In this document: piece after piece, positions 21,093 to 31,937 of the stretch | Layout of the letters: the number at the start of each line of letters is the position of its first letter | How positions within the stretch are numbered: position 1 is the first letter of the stretch | Source: Paraburkholderia sp. | Lineage (GTDB): Bacteria; Pseudomonadota; Gammaproteobacteria; Burkholderiales; Burkholderiaceae | DNA length: 64,000 nucleotides | Assembly: GCF_024281035.1 (NCBI RefSeq) | Contig: NZ_JAMXLH010000029.1 | Span: 1 to 64,000, forward strand | Direction: 5' to 3' | Program-made: the position numbers and the translations under genes | The notes under the pieces: model-generated | Told to the model about the DNA's origin: nothing | Database searches by the model: none | What the model saw: the letters and a program-made list of their open reading frames with translations, nothing else

Positions 21093-23759
21093 TCAGTTTT
21101 TTGCGTGCGGCGCCGTTGCCAGTTCATGCAGTTCGTACAACAGATCGAGTGCATCGCGCGGTCGCAGTTCGTTCGGATCGAGCGCGCGCAGCCGTTCGGC
21201 GACGAGCGACGCGCAAGGGTCCGGCGCTTCCGTTGCGTCCGCAACTTCGAGCAGTTCATCGTTGTCAGTCGCTACCGCGAACAGGTCGAGTTGCGGTGTG
21301 GGCTGTCCCGCCGACATCTGCTCGAGATGTACGAGATGTTTGCGCGCCGCCCGGATCACCGCAGCGGGCACACCCGCGAGCTGCGCGACCTGCAGGCCGT
21401 AGCTCTGGTTCGCCGGGCCTTCCTGAACCGCATGCAGGAACACGATGCCGTGCCCGTGCTCGACCGCCGAGAGATGGACGTTGGCCGCCTGGGGAAATTC
21501 CGTCGGCAGCTGCGTCAGTTCGAAGTAGTGCGTGGCGAAGAGCGTGTGACAGCCGTTGCTCGCGAGCAGGTGGCGCGCGATTGCCCATGCGAGCGCAAGT
21601 CCGTCGAATGTCGACGTGCCGCGCCCGATCTCGTCCATCAGCACGAGACTTTGCGGCGTGGCGTCGTTGAGGATTGCCGCCGCCTCAGTCATCTCGACCA
21701 TGAAGGTCGAACGCCCGCCCGCGAGATCGTCGGCTGCGCCGATGCGCGTGAAGATACGGTCGATCGGGCCGAAACGCGCGCTTTTCGCGGGCACATAACT
21801 GCCTACGTACGCGAGCAACGCAATCAGCGCGGTCTGACGCATGAACGTCGACTTACCGCCCATATTCGGGCCGGTGATGAGCAGCAGCTTGCGGTCGGTG
21901 TTAAGCGAGCAGTCGTTCGCGATGAACTGCTCGACCTGCGCCTCGACGACCGGATGACGGCCCTGTTCGATCTCGATGCCGGGCGCCTCCGAAAATTCCG
22001 GTGCGTTCCAGTCGAGCGCGCGGGCGCGCTCCGCGAATGCCGCGAGCAAGTCGAGTTCCGCGAGCGCCGCGGCGACGCGCTGGCAATCGGGGATGAAGGG
22101 CAGCAGCGCCTGCAGCAGCGCGTCGTAAAGCGCGCGCTCGCGCGCGAGTGCGCGCTCCTGCGCCGAAAGCGCCTTGTCCTCGAACACCTTCAATTCAGGC
22201 GTGATGTAGCGTTCGGCGTTCTTGAGCGTCTGGCGGCGGCGATAGTCCTCGGGGACTTTATCCGTCTGTCCGCGCGTGACTTCGATATAGAAACCGTGAA
22301 CCTTGTTGTACTCGACGCGCAGATTGCCGATGCCCGTTCGCGCGCGTTCGCGCGTTTCGAGATCGAGCAGGAACTGGCCGCAGTTTTCCGACATGTCGCG
22401 CAGTTCGTCGAGCTCCGCGTCGTAACCGCGTGCGATCACGCCGCCGTCGCGCACCATCGCAGCCGGTTCCGGCGCGACCGCGCGCTGCAGCAGGTCCGTG
22501 CATGCGGCGGGCGGCTCCAGGGCGACGGCGATGCGCGCAAGCGCAGTCGCTGCACCGCTGGCCGCAGCGACTTGCTCGCGCAGCGCGGGCAGGGCGGTGA
22601 AGGTGTCGCGCAGGCTCGACAGGTCGCGCGGACGGGCCGAGAGCAGTGCAAGGCGCCCGGTGATGCGCTCGACGTCGGCGACCTGGCGCAGCACGGCGCG
22701 CATGGCGTCGACAGTCGCGGGCGGCGGCGCATCGAGCAGCGCACCGATCGACTGCTGACGCATCTGCGCAACCGACGCGTCGCGTGGCGGATGATGCAGC
22801 CAGTGGCGCAGCAGGCGGCTGCCCATCGTCGTGCTGCAGGTATCGAGCAGCGAGCAGAGCGTGGGCGATTCGGTGCCGCGCAGTGTTTCGGTCAATTCGA
22901 GATTGCGGCGCGTGGCCGGGTCGAGCCCGATATATTCGGATTCGGCTTCGACCTTCAGGCTGCGCACGTGGCGCAGTTGCTGGCCCTGGGTAGCCGCCGC
23001 GTAGAGCAGCAGCGCGCCCGCTGCGCCGCATGCGCTCGTCAGCGATTCGGCGCCGAAGCCGTCGAGACTGGCGACGTCGAGTTGACCGCGCAGCCGCTCT
23101 TTGCCCGATGAAACGTCGAAGTGCCACGCCGGCACGCGCGTAAGTGCGCCGATGCCGGCGGGCGCCGTCCATCCCGCTGTATCGGCGGGCATTTCCGCGA
23201 CGAGAATTTCCGCGGGGCGGATGCGTTCGAAGGCTGCGCCGACCTGGTCGGGCGCCACTTCGGCGAGGCGCAGTGCGCCGCTGGCGAGATTGAGCCAGGC
23301 GAGGCCGACGTTCACGGTTACGCCACGCCGGTTGTGGCCCGGGCAGACGGCCATGAGGTAGACGTCGTTCTTGTCGGAAAGCAGTGCCGCGTCGGTCAGC
23401 GTGCCCGGTGTGACCACGCGCACGACCTTGCGTTCGACGGGCCCCTTCGAGGTGGCCGGATCGCCGATCTGCTCGCAAATCGCCACCGATTCGCCCAGCT
23501 TCACGAGCTTCGCAAGATACTGTTCGACGGCGTGGTGCGGCACGCCTGCCATTTTGATCGGATTGCCCGCGGACGCGCCGCGCTGCGTGAGCGTGAGATC
23601 GAGCAGGCGCGCGGCCTTCTCGGCGTCTTCGAAGAACAGTTCGTAAAAGTCGCCCATCCGGTAGAACACGAGCGTGCCCGGGTGGTCGGCCTTGATGCTC
23701 AGGTACTGGCGCATCATCGGCGTATGTTGCGCGATGTCGCCTTCGGTATGTGTAGCCAT
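21093..23759 (-). CDS. mutS: DNA mismatch repair protein MutS
   Basis: 888 residues, full length. MutS recognises mismatches and small loops and starts methyl-directed repair. The mismatch-wedge motif is Phe38-Tyr39-Glu40 within GDFYELF. The connector, lever and clamp domains follow. The ABC-type ATPase has Walker [10 protein letters not shown] at residues 630-638, [16 protein letters not shown] (Walker B and signature) and FATHYFEL (H-loop). The extreme C-terminus ends in the short helical region [14 protein letters not shown] that in E. coli supports tetramer formation. The start at 23759 is followed directly by a conserved-looking N-terminal helix ([15 protein letters not shown]). Confidence 0.98.
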   Translation of the reverse strand: MATHTEGDIAQHTPMMRQYLSIKADHPGTLVFYRMGDFYELFFEDAEKAARLLDLTLTQRGASAGNPIKMAGVPHHAVEQYLAKLVKLGESVAICEQIGDPATSKGPVERKVVRVVTPGTLTDAALLSDKNDVYLMAVCPGHNRRGVTVNVGLAWLNLASGALRLAEVAPDQVGAAFERIRPAEILVAEMPADTAGWTAPAGIGALTRVPAWHFDVSSGKERLRGQLDVASLDGFGAESLTSACGAAGALLLYAAATQGQQLRHVRSLKVEAESEYIGLDPATRRNLELTETLRGTESPTLCSLLDTCSTTMGSRLLRHWLHHPPRDASVAQMRQQSIGALLDAPPPATVDAMRAVLRQVADVERITGRLALLSARPRDLSSLRDTFTALPALREQVAAASGAATALARIAVALEPPAACTDLLQRAVAPEPAAMVRDGGVIARGYDAELDELRDMSENCGQFLLDLETRERARTGIGNLRVEYNKVHGFYIEVTRGQTDKVPEDYRRRQTLKNAERYITPELKVFEDKALSAQERALARERALYDALLQALLPFIPDCQRVAAALAELDLLAAFAERARALDWNAPEFSEAPGIEIEQGRHPVVEAQVEQFIANDCSLNTDRKLLLITGPNMGGKSTFMRQTALIALLAYVGSYVPAKSARFGPIDRIFTRIGAADDLAGGRSTFMVEMTEAAAILNDATPQSLVLMDEIGRGTSTFDGLALAWAIARHLLASNGCHTLFATHYFELTQLPTEFPQAANVHLSAVEHGHGIVFLHAVQEGPANQSYGLQVAQLAGVPAAVIRAARKHLVHLEQMSAGQPTPQLDLFAVATDNDELLEVADATEAPDPCASLVAERLRALDPNELRPRDALDLLYELHELATAPHAKN

Positions 23760-24275
23760 CCTCGGAGTCTTGCTAGGGGTTCAGGGCGTGAGTTTAACTC
23801 GCGCCGTGCGCATGTGAACCTGGCCGAACGGCCAGCGCCGTGCGTACGTGCGCGCTTGTTCGTCAACGGACGCGCGCAGGTCCGCCTGGTGCGCGCTCGC
23901 GACGCTGCGTCGCATGGCGGGCGCGCTCGTCGCGGCTGCGGCTATGCCGGGCGCATCGCGAGGTCCGCCGACACGTGGATGTGCGACGAAGCGTGCGGCA
24001 CAGACCGAAACGTGCGCGCCGCCGGGCACCGTGGCGACGATGATCGAAAGCGTGATTCGGTAAGGATTCCGTATTTTACAAACGAGCAATCTGCCACGCG
24101 GAATCCGGACACGCCGCACGCGATCGTCAGCCTTGGCAGGCAGCCGGGCGCGTTCAGCGCGGAAAACGATCGAGCGGCCGAAGCCGCTCGCTGCTGCTGG
24201 ATGACTCGCGATGAAATCCCCGCGTGGCCGCGCCGGTTTGCGACCGGGCCGCGGCGCACGCGGTCTTCATGAACG
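23760..24275. other. Gap between mutS and suhB
   Basis: 516 bases between two genes on the minus strand, so it holds the mutS promoter and the end of the suhB transcript. A minus-strand frame of 112 codons (24119 down to 23781) and a plus-strand frame of 71 codons (23848-24063) are open. Neither has a recognised domain or good ribosome binding site, and both may be chance frames in GC-rich DNA. The stretch 24060-24110 is more AT-rich and is the best place for a mutS promoter. Confidence 0.5.
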
Positions 24276-25073
24276 TCAGGCCGCGTTGATGCGCGTGTAC
24301 TTCGAGAGGATCGGCACCATCTGCGCGTACAGCTTCGGGTTGCCCGCGACCACTTCGCCCACATGGAGGAAGTCCGAGTCGCCCGTGTAGTTGCCGATCA
24401 GGCCGCCTGACTCCGTCACGAGGAGCGCTCCAGCCGCGACGTCCCACGGGCTCAGGCCTTGCTCGAAGAAGCCGTCCATGCGGCCCGCGGCGACGTTCGC
24501 CAGATCGAGCGCCGCCGCGCCCGGACGGCGCAGGCCCGCGCAGGCGCGGGTCATATCGGCGAACAGATCGGTGTAGCGCTCGAGGCTGTCCTTCTCGCGG
24601 AACGGGAAGCCGGTGCCGATTAGCGCGTCGGCGAGACGGTCGCGGCGGCCCACGCGGATGCGGCGGTCGTTCAGGAACGCGCCGCGGCCACGCGAGGCGG
24701 TGAAGAGGTCGTTGCGGGTCGGATCGTAGACGACAGCCTGCGTGACGATGCCCTTGTGCGTGAGTGCAATCGAGACGCAGTAGTACTGGAAGCCGTGGAT
24801 GAAGTTCGTGGTGCCGTCGAGCGGATCGATGATCCACTGATATTCGGATTCGTTGTCCGAGTGGCCCGACTCTTCCGCGAGAATGGCGTGATCGGGGTAG
24901 GCGGTCTTGAGCGTGTCGATGATCGCCGCTTCCGACGCCTTGTCCACCTCCGTGACGAAATCGTTGTGCTGCTTCTTCGAGACCTGCACGAGCTCGAGAT
25001 CGAGCGACGCGCGGTTGATGATCTGCCCGGCGCGGCGCGCGGCCTTGACAGCGATGTTGAGCATGGGATGCAT
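24276..25073 (-). CDS. suhB: Inositol-1-monophosphatase SuhB
   Basis: 265 residues, beginning [16 protein letters not shown] as in other SuhB proteins. The inositol monophosphatase family signatures are present: the metal ligands in [13 protein letters not shown] after ILAEESGHS, and the C-terminal [15 protein letters not shown]. In E. coli SuhB also binds the ribosomal RNA antitermination complex; whether this one does so is unknown. It is transcribed away from trmJ, with a 380-base divergent intergenic region that contains phased TCGATA repeats. Confidence 0.95.
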   Translation of the reverse strand: MHPMLNIAVKAARRAGQIINRASLDLELVQVSKKQHNDFVTEVDKASEAAIIDTLKTAYPDHAILAEESGHSDNESEYQWIIDPLDGTTNFIHGFQYYCVSIALTHKGIVTQAVVYDPTRNDLFTASRGRGAFLNDRRIRVGRRDRLADALIGTGFPFREKDSLERYTDLFADMTRACAGLRRPGAAALDLANVAAGRMDGFFEQGLSPWDVAAGALLVTESGGLIGNYTGDSDFLHVGEVVAGNPKLYAQMVPILSKYTRINAA

Positions 25074-25453
25074 GAGCCTGGATCCTTTTTATCCAGCGCG
25101 TGCCACAGGGTCGCGCGCCAGTTTGCAGAAGATAAAAGCGTCTAACGATGGACAGGAGCTTACGCAGACCTGTCCCGCCAACGGAGACGAATTGAATAAG
25201 AGCGAGGCGCGGCGGGCCGGTCGGCCGGATGTCGGCGCCCGTCGATAATTCGTCGATAAACCATCGATAGTGGACGCCGACGCCTTGCGCTCACCCAAAA
25301 GACGAGCGCAACCGCGTGCGAATCCGCCATTTTACCCGAGTCCGGCCGGGTCTTGCTTGACGCGTTCCGCATCGGCCTGCGGGTTAGCAGCAAGGCGCGC
25401 TACCATACGCATACGTGTTCGTTTCATTTCGCTGTCGTTCGAGACTCATCTTG
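25074..25453. promoter_or_regulatory. Divergent intergenic region suhB/trmJ with phased TCGATA repeats
   Basis: 380 bases between divergent genes, containing no gene. TCGATA occurs at 25242-25247, 25253-25258 and 25264-25269, three copies spaced exactly 11 bases apart, so they lie on nearly the same face of the helix. This looks like an operator for a regulator of suhB, trmJ or both. No regulator is named by the sequence. A TACCAT box at 25400-25405 is a weak -10 candidate for trmJ. Confidence 0.5.
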
Positions 25454-26284
25454 GTGCATTCCGATCTTCACGCCGCCTCAGGCGACACCCACGAGCCGCT
25501 GCGCGGCGGCTTCACTTCTACGCGTTTCGTGCTCGTCGAGCCGAGCCATCCCGGCAATATCGGTGCGGCTGCGCGCGCGCTCAAGACGATGGGCTTTTCG
25601 CGGCTCGTGCTCGTCGCGCCGCGCATGCCGCAGGCGCAGAGCGACCCCGATGCCGTTGCGATGGCGAGCGGCGCCGACGATGTGCTGGCGGGTGCCCATG
25701 TCGTGCCGACGCTCGCGGACGCGCTCGCGGGCACGCGCTGGTCGCTCGCGGTGACGGCGCGCACGCGCGAGTACGGGCCGCCGCCCGGCACGCCGCGCGA
25801 GGCGGTGCAGGACGCAGCCCGCCAGGTGGGCGCGCACGGCGATATTGCGATTGTGTTCGGCAATGAGCGTACGGGTCTCTCGAACGACGATGTCGAGCGC
25901 TGCAGCGCGCTCGCCCATATTCCGGCGAATCCGGCGTACAGCTCGCTCAATCTTGCGCAGGCGGTCCAGGTGCTCGCCTACGAGCTTCGGCTCGCGTACC
26001 TCGCGGCAGGCGAGGCGGGCGCCGCGCTTTCGGCTGCGGGCGCTGTGCCCGCGGGATCGCCGCTCGCCACGAGCGACGACATCGAGCGCATGTACGTCCA
26101 TCTCGAGAACGCGTTGATCGCGCTCGGCTTTCTCGACCCGGCCAATCCGAAGAAACTGATGTCGCGGCTGCGGCGGCTCTTCGCACGCTCCGGCCTCGAG
26201 CGCGAGGAGGTCAACATCGTGCGCGGCATTGCAAAGAACATCCTTCAGATCAAAGGCCGGGACCGGGACGACGAAGCGCGCTAG
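25454..26284 (+). CDS. trmJ: tRNA (Cm32/Um32) methyltransferase TrmJ
   Basis: 276 residues from GTG at 25454; TTG at 25451 is an adjacent alternative. TrmJ is a SpoU-class (SPOUT) enzyme that methylates the 2'-hydroxyl of residue 32 in several tRNAs with S-adenosylmethionine. Motif 1 reads HPGNIGAAARALKTMGF, motif 2 IVFGNERTGLSNDDVERC and motif 3 NPAYSSLNLAQAVQVLAYEL, which form the deep trefoil knot. The C-terminal ~80 residues (DIERMYVHLENALIALGF onward) are the TrmJ-specific helical domain that separates it from TrmL. It is followed by cysE after 236 bases. Confidence 0.93.
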   Translation: MHSDLHAASGDTHEPLRGGFTSTRFVLVEPSHPGNIGAAARALKTMGFSRLVLVAPRMPQAQSDPDAVAMASGADDVLAGAHVVPTLADALAGTRWSLAVTARTREYGPPPGTPREAVQDAARQVGAHGDIAIVFGNERTGLSNDDVERCSALAHIPANPAYSSLNLAQAVQVLAYELRLAYLAAGEAGAALSAAGAVPAGSPLATSDDIERMYVHLENALIALGFLDPANPKKLMSRLRRLFARSGLEREEVNIVRGIAKNILQIKGRDRDDEAR

Positions 26285-26520
26285 CCCGCGCATTGCCCAC
26301 GCATACCCCGCGCACTGCCTCTGTCCGGCTGCGCGCGACCGGCCTTGGTGTCGGCGCGGGCTTCGGGCACGTATGGGCCGTTGCGCCTACAATCAACTGC
26401 ACGTAATAAGCAAATCGGCATCGTGGCTGTTGCTGCGATGCCGTCGCACATGGCGCGAACCTGCGCCGCCGTTCCCGCAAAAACGCGCACAACACCGCGC
26501 CACAAAAACGCGTGACAGCC

Positions 26521-27375
26521 ATGTTCAATAGACTTCGCGAAGACATCGCCACGATTCGCGAGCGCGATCCCGCCGCTCGCAGTGCGTGGGAGGTGCTGAC
26601 CTGCTATCCCGGTCTGCACGCACTCGTCCTGCATCGCGTGGCGCACGCATGCTGGCGCGCGAAGCGCCGCTGGCTCGCGCGCTACATCTCCCAGCTCGCG
26701 CGTTTTCTGACCGGCATCGAAATCCATCCGGGCGCGACGCTCGGCCGGCGCGTGTTCATCGATCACGGGATGGGCGTCGTGATCGGCGAGACCGCCGAAG
26801 TCGGCGACGACTGCACGATCTACCAGGGCGTGACGCTCGGCGGCACATCGCTCACGCGCGGCGCGAAACGTCACCCGACGCTTGGCGCGGGCGTCATTGT
26901 CGGCGCGGGGGCGAAAGTGCTCGGTGGTTTTACGGTGGGTGCGCAGGCGAAGATCGGCTCCAATGCGGTGGTCGTGAAGCCGGTGCCGGAGGGCGCGACA
27001 GCCGTCGGCAATCCGGCACGGATCGTCATGCCCGCGAAGGCCGCACAGCCCGAGGCGAAGGCGAGCACGGCGCGCGAAGCGTTTTGCGCCTACGGGATTA
27101 CGCCGAACGCGGACGATCCGGTGTCGCTTGCGATTCACGGTCTCATCGATCACGCGGCCACGCAGACGCAGCGCGTGGATGCGATTGTCGATGCGCTGGA
27201 GCGTCTTGGCGCGCGCTTCGAAGCGCTGCATGGCGCCGATGCGGCGCTGCTCGATCTGCGGCGCTTGTCGGCAGGACTGGAGTGCGGGGCGGCCGAGAGC
27301 GAAGCCGCGAAAACAGACGAAGCCGACCATGCCGATCGTGCCGGTCACCCGTCTCACAGCAACGTGCGCATATGA
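26521..27375 (+). CDS. cysE: Serine O-acetyltransferase
   Basis: 284 residues from ATG at 26521; an in-frame GTG nine bases earlier would add three residues. CysE transfers acetyl from acetyl-CoA to serine, the entry to cysteine synthesis. The N-terminal helical part contains [20 protein letters not shown]. The left-handed beta-helix follows ([20 protein letters not shown], then [20 protein letters not shown]) with the catalytic His in DHGMG. The length past residue 185 is a lineage-specific tail of about 100 residues without a known fold, rich in Ala and Asp. This resembles the short-N-terminal CysE type rather than the E. coli type. Confidence 0.95.
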   Translation: MFNRLREDIATIRERDPAARSAWEVLTCYPGLHALVLHRVAHACWRAKRRWLARYISQLARFLTGIEIHPGATLGRRVFIDHGMGVVIGETAEVGDDCTIYQGVTLGGTSLTRGAKRHPTLGAGVIVGAGAKVLGGFTVGAQAKIGSNAVVVKPVPEGATAVGNPARIVMPAKAAQPEAKASTAREAFCAYGITPNADDPVSLAIHGLIDHAATQTQRVDAIVDALERLGARFEALHGADAALLDLRRLSAGLECGAAESEAAKTDEADHADRAGHPSHSNVRI

Positions 27376-27442
27376 CCTTCACGTGCGGGCATGACCTTCG
27401 TCAACGCACGAAGTAGCGCGCCTGCCGGTCTTTCGATGCCGC

Positions 27443-28240
27443 TCACTCGAGCGGCAGCATCCTGAATCCTTCCGCATCGACGCGCAGATAGCCGCCACGC
27501 GGCTTGCCGTGATCGAGATCCCAGTCGGGCAGCACCCACCGTACGCCGCCAGGTTCCTCGTGGCGTGCCGGGCGGTGCGTATGACCGTGAATGATCGTCC
27601 CTGCGCGGCTGCGCTTGAAGAGCGTCGCGACGCCGCGCGCCGTCACGTCGTAGCGCGGCAGGATGGGCCGCGAACGGCCTGCTTCGCTTTTGCTCCGCAT
27701 CTTCTCGGCGAGCGCGCGCCGCCAGCGCAGCGGCCACGCGAGAAAGAGCAGCTGCACGAGGCGATTGCGCGCGAACTTGCGAAACAGCTGGTAGCCGTGA
27801 TCTTCGGTGCACAGCGCGTCGCCGTGCGCGAGTGCAATGCGCGTGCCGAAAGCCATGATCGCGATCGGATCGGTCAGCCAGATTGCGCCCGACGCTTTCA
27901 TGAAGCGCCTGCCCATCAGGAAGTCGCGATTGCCGTGCATGACGTAGAGCGCGATGCCGCGCTCCGAAAGCGAGTGCAGCAACGCGGCCATGCGCGCGAC
28001 GAATGGATCGTCGAGCATGTCGTCGCCGATCCAGTATTCGAAGAGATCGCCGAGGATGAACACCGAGTCCGCCTGATCGGCGGTGACGCGGATAAAACGC
28101 TCGAACGCGGCGACCGTGTGCGGGATCGCCTCATTCAGATGCAGGTCCGAAATGAACATGAACGGGCGTGCCGCGTGAGGGCGCTTGCCCTCGCCGGGCA
28201 CGCCCGCAGCGGCGTGTCGTAGTGCCTTTTCCTGCAGCAT
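27443..28240 (-). CDS. lpxH: UDP-2,3-diacylglucosamine diphosphatase LpxH
   Basis: 265 residues. LpxH is a peripheral inner-membrane metallophosphoesterase that makes lipid X in lipid A synthesis. The dinuclear metal motifs are complete: FISDLHL (Asp32, His34), GDLFEYWIGDD, MHGNRDFLMG, AHGDALCTED and HGHTHRPARH. An N-terminal extension of ~25 residues precedes the first motif. The gene ends 67 bases from the convergent cysE and begins 24 bases downstream of the ppiB stop, so ppiB and lpxH are probably cotranscribed. Confidence 0.96.
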   Translation of the reverse strand: MLQEKALRHAAAGVPGEGKRPHAARPFMFISDLHLNEAIPHTVAAFERFIRVTADQADSVFILGDLFEYWIGDDMLDDPFVARMAALLHSLSERGIALYVMHGNRDFLMGRRFMKASGAIWLTDPIAIMAFGTRIALAHGDALCTEDHGYQLFRKFARNRLVQLLFLAWPLRWRRALAEKMRSKSEAGRSRPILPRYDVTARGVATLFKRSRAGTIIHGHTHRPARHEEPGGVRWVLPDWDLDHGKPRGGYLRVDAEGFRMLPLE

Positions 28241-28264
28241 GAATGAAGCGTGCGCGGTGTGTTG

Positions 28265-28759
28265 TCAGTCGACGATGACAGCCTTCTCGATCACGACGTC
28301 GTCAACCGGCACGTCCTGATGGAAGCCCTTCGAGCCGGTCTTGACCTTCTTGATCTTGTCGACGACTTCGAGGCCCTCGACGACCTTGCCGAACACGGCG
28401 TAGCCCCAGCCTTGCGGCGACGGCGACGAGTGGTTCAGGAAGTCGTTGTCGGCGACGTTGATGAAGAACTGGGACGACGCCGAATGCGGGTCGTTGGTGC
28501 GCGCCATCGCGATCGAGCCGCGCTCGTTCTTCAGGCCGTTGTTCGCTTCGTTTTCGATCGGAGCGTCGGTGGGCTTTTGCTTCATGCCGGCTTCGAAGCC
28601 GCCGCCCTGGATCATGAAGCCGTCGATGACACGGTGGAAGACGGTGCCGTCGTAGTGGCCCTTCTTCACATAGGCGAGGAAGTTTTCAACCGTCTTCGGG
28701 GCCTTTTCGGCGTTGAGTTCGAGCTTGATGACGCCGTGGTTCGTATGCAGTTCGACCAT
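28265..28759 (-). CDS. ppiB: Cytosolic peptidyl-prolyl cis-trans isomerase (cyclophilin)
   Basis: 164 residues with no signal peptide, matching PpiB. The cyclophilin core is clear: [34 protein letters not shown] and [17 protein letters not shown], with the catalytic Arg in FHRV and the Gln of MIQGG. It catalyses proline isomerisation in the cytosol. It is flanked upstream by the exported paralogue ppiA at 28889 and downstream by lpxH. Confidence 0.95.
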   Translation of the reverse strand: MVELHTNHGVIKLELNAEKAPKTVENFLAYVKKGHYDGTVFHRVIDGFMIQGGGFEAGMKQKPTDAPIENEANNGLKNERGSIAMARTNDPHSASSQFFINVADNDFLNHSSPSPQGWGYAVFGKVVEGLEVVDKIKKVKTGSKGFHQDVPVDDVVIEKAVIVD

Positions 28760-28888
28760 GATTCAATCCTTTGCTGTGGCAGGGGTGGTTGGACGGCGCG
28801 GCAGCGGCACGAGGCGAAGCGTTGCGCTCTCGCGTGTGCCGGTGCCGCGCCGTGCGATGAGTGAGGCGGCGTTGCCTGTTGCTGTCTG

Positions 28889-29470
28889 TTATTTGCCGAC
28901 GACGGTCGCCGACTGAATCACGATTTGCGTTTGCGGCACGTCGGACATCGGGCCGCGCGTGGTGGTCGGCGCCGCTTCGATCTTCGACACGACGTCCATG
29001 CCCTGGGTGACCTTGCCGAACACCGCGTAGCCGTTGCCGTCCGGATTCGGATAGTCGAGGCCGGCGTTATCGACGGTATTGATGAAGAACTGCGCCGTCG
29101 CCGAATCCGGGTCGCTCGTGCGTGCCATCGCGATCGTGCCGGTTACGTTCTTCAGGCCGGTCTTGCTCTCGAGCGGGATCGGCGCGCGCGTGGGCTTCTC
29201 GACATAGCTCGTCGTGTAGCCGCCGCCCTGGATCATGAACCCGCGGATCACGCGGTGGAAAATCGTGCCGTTGTACTGGCCTGACTTCACGTACTGGAGG
29301 AAGTTGTCGACGGTCTTCGGCGCTTTCTCAGGATAGAGCTCGACGCGGATGTCGCCCTCGCTGGTCTTGATCAGCACCTGCGGGTGCGCGGCCTGCGCAG
29401 CCGGTTGCGCAAAGGCGGGTGCGTTCGCGATCAGGGCGGCGCTGCCGAGCGCCAACATCAACCATTTCAT
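28889..29470 (-). CDS. ppiA: Periplasmic peptidyl-prolyl cis-trans isomerase (cyclophilin)
   Basis: 193 residues with an N-terminal signal peptide of about 21 residues (hydrophobic core LMLALGSAALIANA, ending AFA), so it acts in the periplasm. The catalytic core [15 protein letters not shown] is nearly the same as in the neighbouring ppiB. The two genes are tandem on the minus strand, 129 bases apart, and look like an old duplication with one copy gaining a signal peptide. The TPR gene ends 67 bases before this start. Confidence 0.95.
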   Translation of the reverse strand: MKWLMLALGSAALIANAPAFAQPAAQAAHPQVLIKTSEGDIRVELYPEKAPKTVDNFLQYVKSGQYNGTIFHRVIRGFMIQGGGYTTSYVEKPTRAPIPLESKTGLKNVTGTIAMARTSDPDSATAQFFINTVDNAGLDYPNPDGNGYAVFGKVTQGMDVVSKIEAAPTTTRGPMSDVPQTQIVIQSATVVGK

Positions 29471-29537
29471 GAGTATCCTCGGAAAAGCGGGTAGCGGAAA
29501 AACAGGGTGCGGCGCTGCGTGCGCAGCGCGACGCGGC

Positions 29538-30251
29538 TTACTGCGAAGGCGCCATGAACGGCGGCATCGCGAGCGGCCCGCTCGGGCCGCCGAACTGGAA
29601 TGTCGGGCTGTTCAGCACGGGCGAAGCGAGGGGCGCGGTACTCGCGCCTTCCGCTTGCGCCGGGTGTGCCGGGTGTCCCTTACCCGGCGCATGGGACGGC
29701 GCGACGATATTCTGGAGGTCGGTGAGGCGCTGCTGCGTCGTGCCGCTTGCATGGCCGAGCGCCGTTGCGCGTCGGTATGACGCATCGGCGAGGCGCAGAT
29801 AGAGGTCGCCGAGGTTCTCCCAGGCGAGCCCATAGGACGGGTTCGCCTTGACCGCCGTTTCCAGCGCGACGCGCGCATCGTCGAAGCGGCCGTGCTTCGC
29901 GTAGAGCGCCGCGAGATTGTTGTACGGTTCGGGCAGCTCGGGGTACTGCTGCGTGAGCGCGATGAACGCCTCGATCGCCTCGTCGTCGCGATTGATGCGC
30001 GCGAGGATCGTGGCGCGCTTGAACTTCGCCTGTACGTCGCGCGGGTTGGACTTGATGCGCGCGTCGAGGGCTTCGAGCGCGGCCGCCCAGTGATGCTGCG
30101 CGATGGCGCTGTCGGCTTCGGGCGTGCTGTCCGTCGTCGCAAGCGTCGCAGCCTGTGCGATTTGCGCGCTGCCAAGGACGAACGCGACGCTCGCAAGCGC
30201 CGCTGCGGCAAGGGTCGCAACGCGAGGCGCGCGGCCGCTGGAAGGTTTCAT
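29538..30251 (-). CDS. Exported tetratricopeptide-repeat protein
   Basis: 237 residues from the ATG at 30251 (MKPSSGRAPRVATL...). A signal peptide with a hydrophobic centre at about 10-34 ends in AQAA. At least three TPR units follow between about 45 and 165, for example HHWAAALEALDARIKSNP, YPELPEPYNNLAALYAKHG and NPSYGLAWENLGDLYLRLA. The last ~60 residues are Pro/Ala/Gly-rich. TPR proteins are scaffolds; no partner is indicated, but it lies upstream of ppiA-ppiB and may share a role in envelope protein folding. The frame is open further upstream into the divergent cysS promoter, which I do not count. Confidence 0.88.
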   Translation of the reverse strand: MKPSSGRAPRVATLAAAALASVAFVLGSAQIAQAATLATTDSTPEADSAIAQHHWAAALEALDARIKSNPRDVQAKFKRATILARINRDDEAIEAFIALTQQYPELPEPYNNLAALYAKHGRFDDARVALETAVKANPSYGLAWENLGDLYLRLADASYRRATALGHASGTTQQRLTDLQNIVAPSHAPGKGHPAHPAQAEGASTAPLASPVLNSPTFQFGGPSGPLAMPPFMAPSQ

Positions 30252-30492
30252 AGGGTGAGTTCGCGGTGTTATACTCCGAGCCATTCTAACAAAAGGTCTG
30301 TGCGTTTTCGTCGCGCGCTTGTTCCGGTTGCATCCGGTATGTTCCGGGCGCGCAGCGTGAGACGCCTGGCTGTCTTTGCCCCTCGTGGTCGTCTCCGCCC
30401 AGATCGCAGCCTGAGCGCCGCGGTGCGTCGCACCGGCCGGCAGCGATCGACGCCGTTGCGGATTTTCTTCGAACCACGTATCCATCTTCTTT

Positions 30493-31890
30493 ATGGAATC
30501 ACTGCGCATCTACAACACGCTCGCACGTGACAAGCAACCTTTCGTGCCCCTCGAGCCCGGCGTCGTGCGCATGTACGTCTGCGGCATGACGGTGTATGAC
30601 TATTGTCACGTTGGCCACGCGCGTGTGATGGTGGTATTCGATATCGTCCAGCGATGGCTGCGCGCGCTCGGTTATAACGTGACGTACGTGCGCAATATCA
30701 CCGATATCGACGACAAGATCATTCGCCGCGCGGTGGAAAACGGCGAGACGATCAAGTCGCTCACCGACCGCTTCATCGGCGCGCTTCACGAAGACGCCGA
30801 TGCGCTCGGCGTGGCGCGCCCCGATCACGAGCCGCGGGCGACCCAATATATCCCGCAGATGCTCGACATGATCGGCATGCTGGAGAAAAATGGCTACGCG
30901 TATCAGGGCACGGATGGCGACGTGAACTACGCGGTGCGCAAGTTCGCGAACTACGGTGCGCTCTCGGGCAAGTCGATCGAAGACTTGCGTGCGGGCGAGC
31001 GCGTGGCGGCAAACGACGCCAAGCAGGATCCGCTCGACTTCGTTCTCTGGAAACAGGCAAAGCCGCAGGAGCCAGGCGACACGAGCTGGGATTCGAACTA
31101 TGGCCGCGGACGTCCGGGCTGGCATATCGAATGCTCGGCTATGGGCTGTGCATTACTCGGCGAGCATTTCGACATTCATGGCGGCGGCCAGGATCTGCAG
31201 TTTCCGCACCATGAGAATGAAATTGCGCAAAGCGAAGGTGCAACCGGCAAGACCTTCGTCAACTACTGGATGCATAACGGTTTCGTGCAGATCGACAATG
31301 AGAAGATGTCGAAGTCGCTCGGCAACTTCTTCACGATCCGCGACGTGCTGGCGAAATACGATGCGGAAGTGGTGCGCTTCTTCATGGCGCGCGCGCACTA
31401 TCGTTCACCGTTGAACTACAGCGACGTGCACCTCGACGATGCACGCAACGCGCTCACGCGTCTTTACACGGCGCTGAAGGACGTGACGCCGGATGCGGGC
31501 GAACTCGACTGGAACGAGCCGTTTGCGCAGCGTTTTCGCACGGCGATGAACGACGATTTCAATACGCCGGTCGCGATCGCCGTGCTGTTCGATCTTGCGA
31601 CTGAAGTGAACCGGACGCGCGATGCGGTGCTCGCGCGTCAGCTGCAACGCCTCGCGCGCGTGATGGGGCTTCTGGTGCGCGAGCCGCGCGTGTTTCTGCA
31701 GCAGGCGGTGGGCGCGCCCGAAGCAGGCGCGCTCGACGTAGCCGCAATCGAAGCGAAGATCGCCGCGCGCGCCGCCGCGAAGCAGGCGAAGCAGTATGCG
31801 GAGGCGGACCGGATCCGGGCCGAACTGCTCGATGCCGGTGTCGCGCTGGAAGACAAACCGGGCGGATTGACCGAGTGGCGCCGCGTTTGA
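30493..31890 (+). CDS. cysS: Cysteinyl-tRNA synthetase
   Basis: 465 residues, standard length. CysS charges tRNA-Cys with cysteine. The first zinc-binding Cys and the HIGH-type motif are in [19 protein letters not shown]. The zinc site continues with [11 protein letters not shown] and HHENE. The class-I KMSKS motif appears as [11 protein letters not shown]. The C-terminal DALR-type helical domain and anticodon-binding end finish at RRV. The start at 30493 is only 242 bases from the divergent TPR gene. The AlkA gene follows 47 bases downstream. Confidence 0.97.
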   Translation: MESLRIYNTLARDKQPFVPLEPGVVRMYVCGMTVYDYCHVGHARVMVVFDIVQRWLRALGYNVTYVRNITDIDDKIIRRAVENGETIKSLTDRFIGALHEDADALGVARPDHEPRATQYIPQMLDMIGMLEKNGYAYQGTDGDVNYAVRKFANYGALSGKSIEDLRAGERVAANDAKQDPLDFVLWKQAKPQEPGDTSWDSNYGRGRPGWHIECSAMGCALLGEHFDIHGGGQDLQFPHHENEIAQSEGATGKTFVNYWMHNGFVQIDNEKMSKSLGNFFTIRDVLAKYDAEVVRFFMARAHYRSPLNYSDVHLDDARNALTRLYTALKDVTPDAGELDWNEPFAQRFRTAMNDDFNTPVAIAVLFDLATEVNRTRDAVLARQLQRLARVMGLLVREPRVFLQQAVGAPEAGALDVAAIEAKIAARAAAKQAKQYAEADRIRAELLDAGVALEDKPGGLTEWRRV

Positions 31891-31937
31891 GCGGGCTGTC
31901 CAGTTTCCACTGATCGATTCGCGAGGCAGGAGGCAGG

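Noticed and set aside
30252..30509. Upstream extension of the TPR protein into the cysS start
   Set aside because: A signal peptide begins at the ATG at 30251, and the added residues overlap the divergent cysS start without homology.
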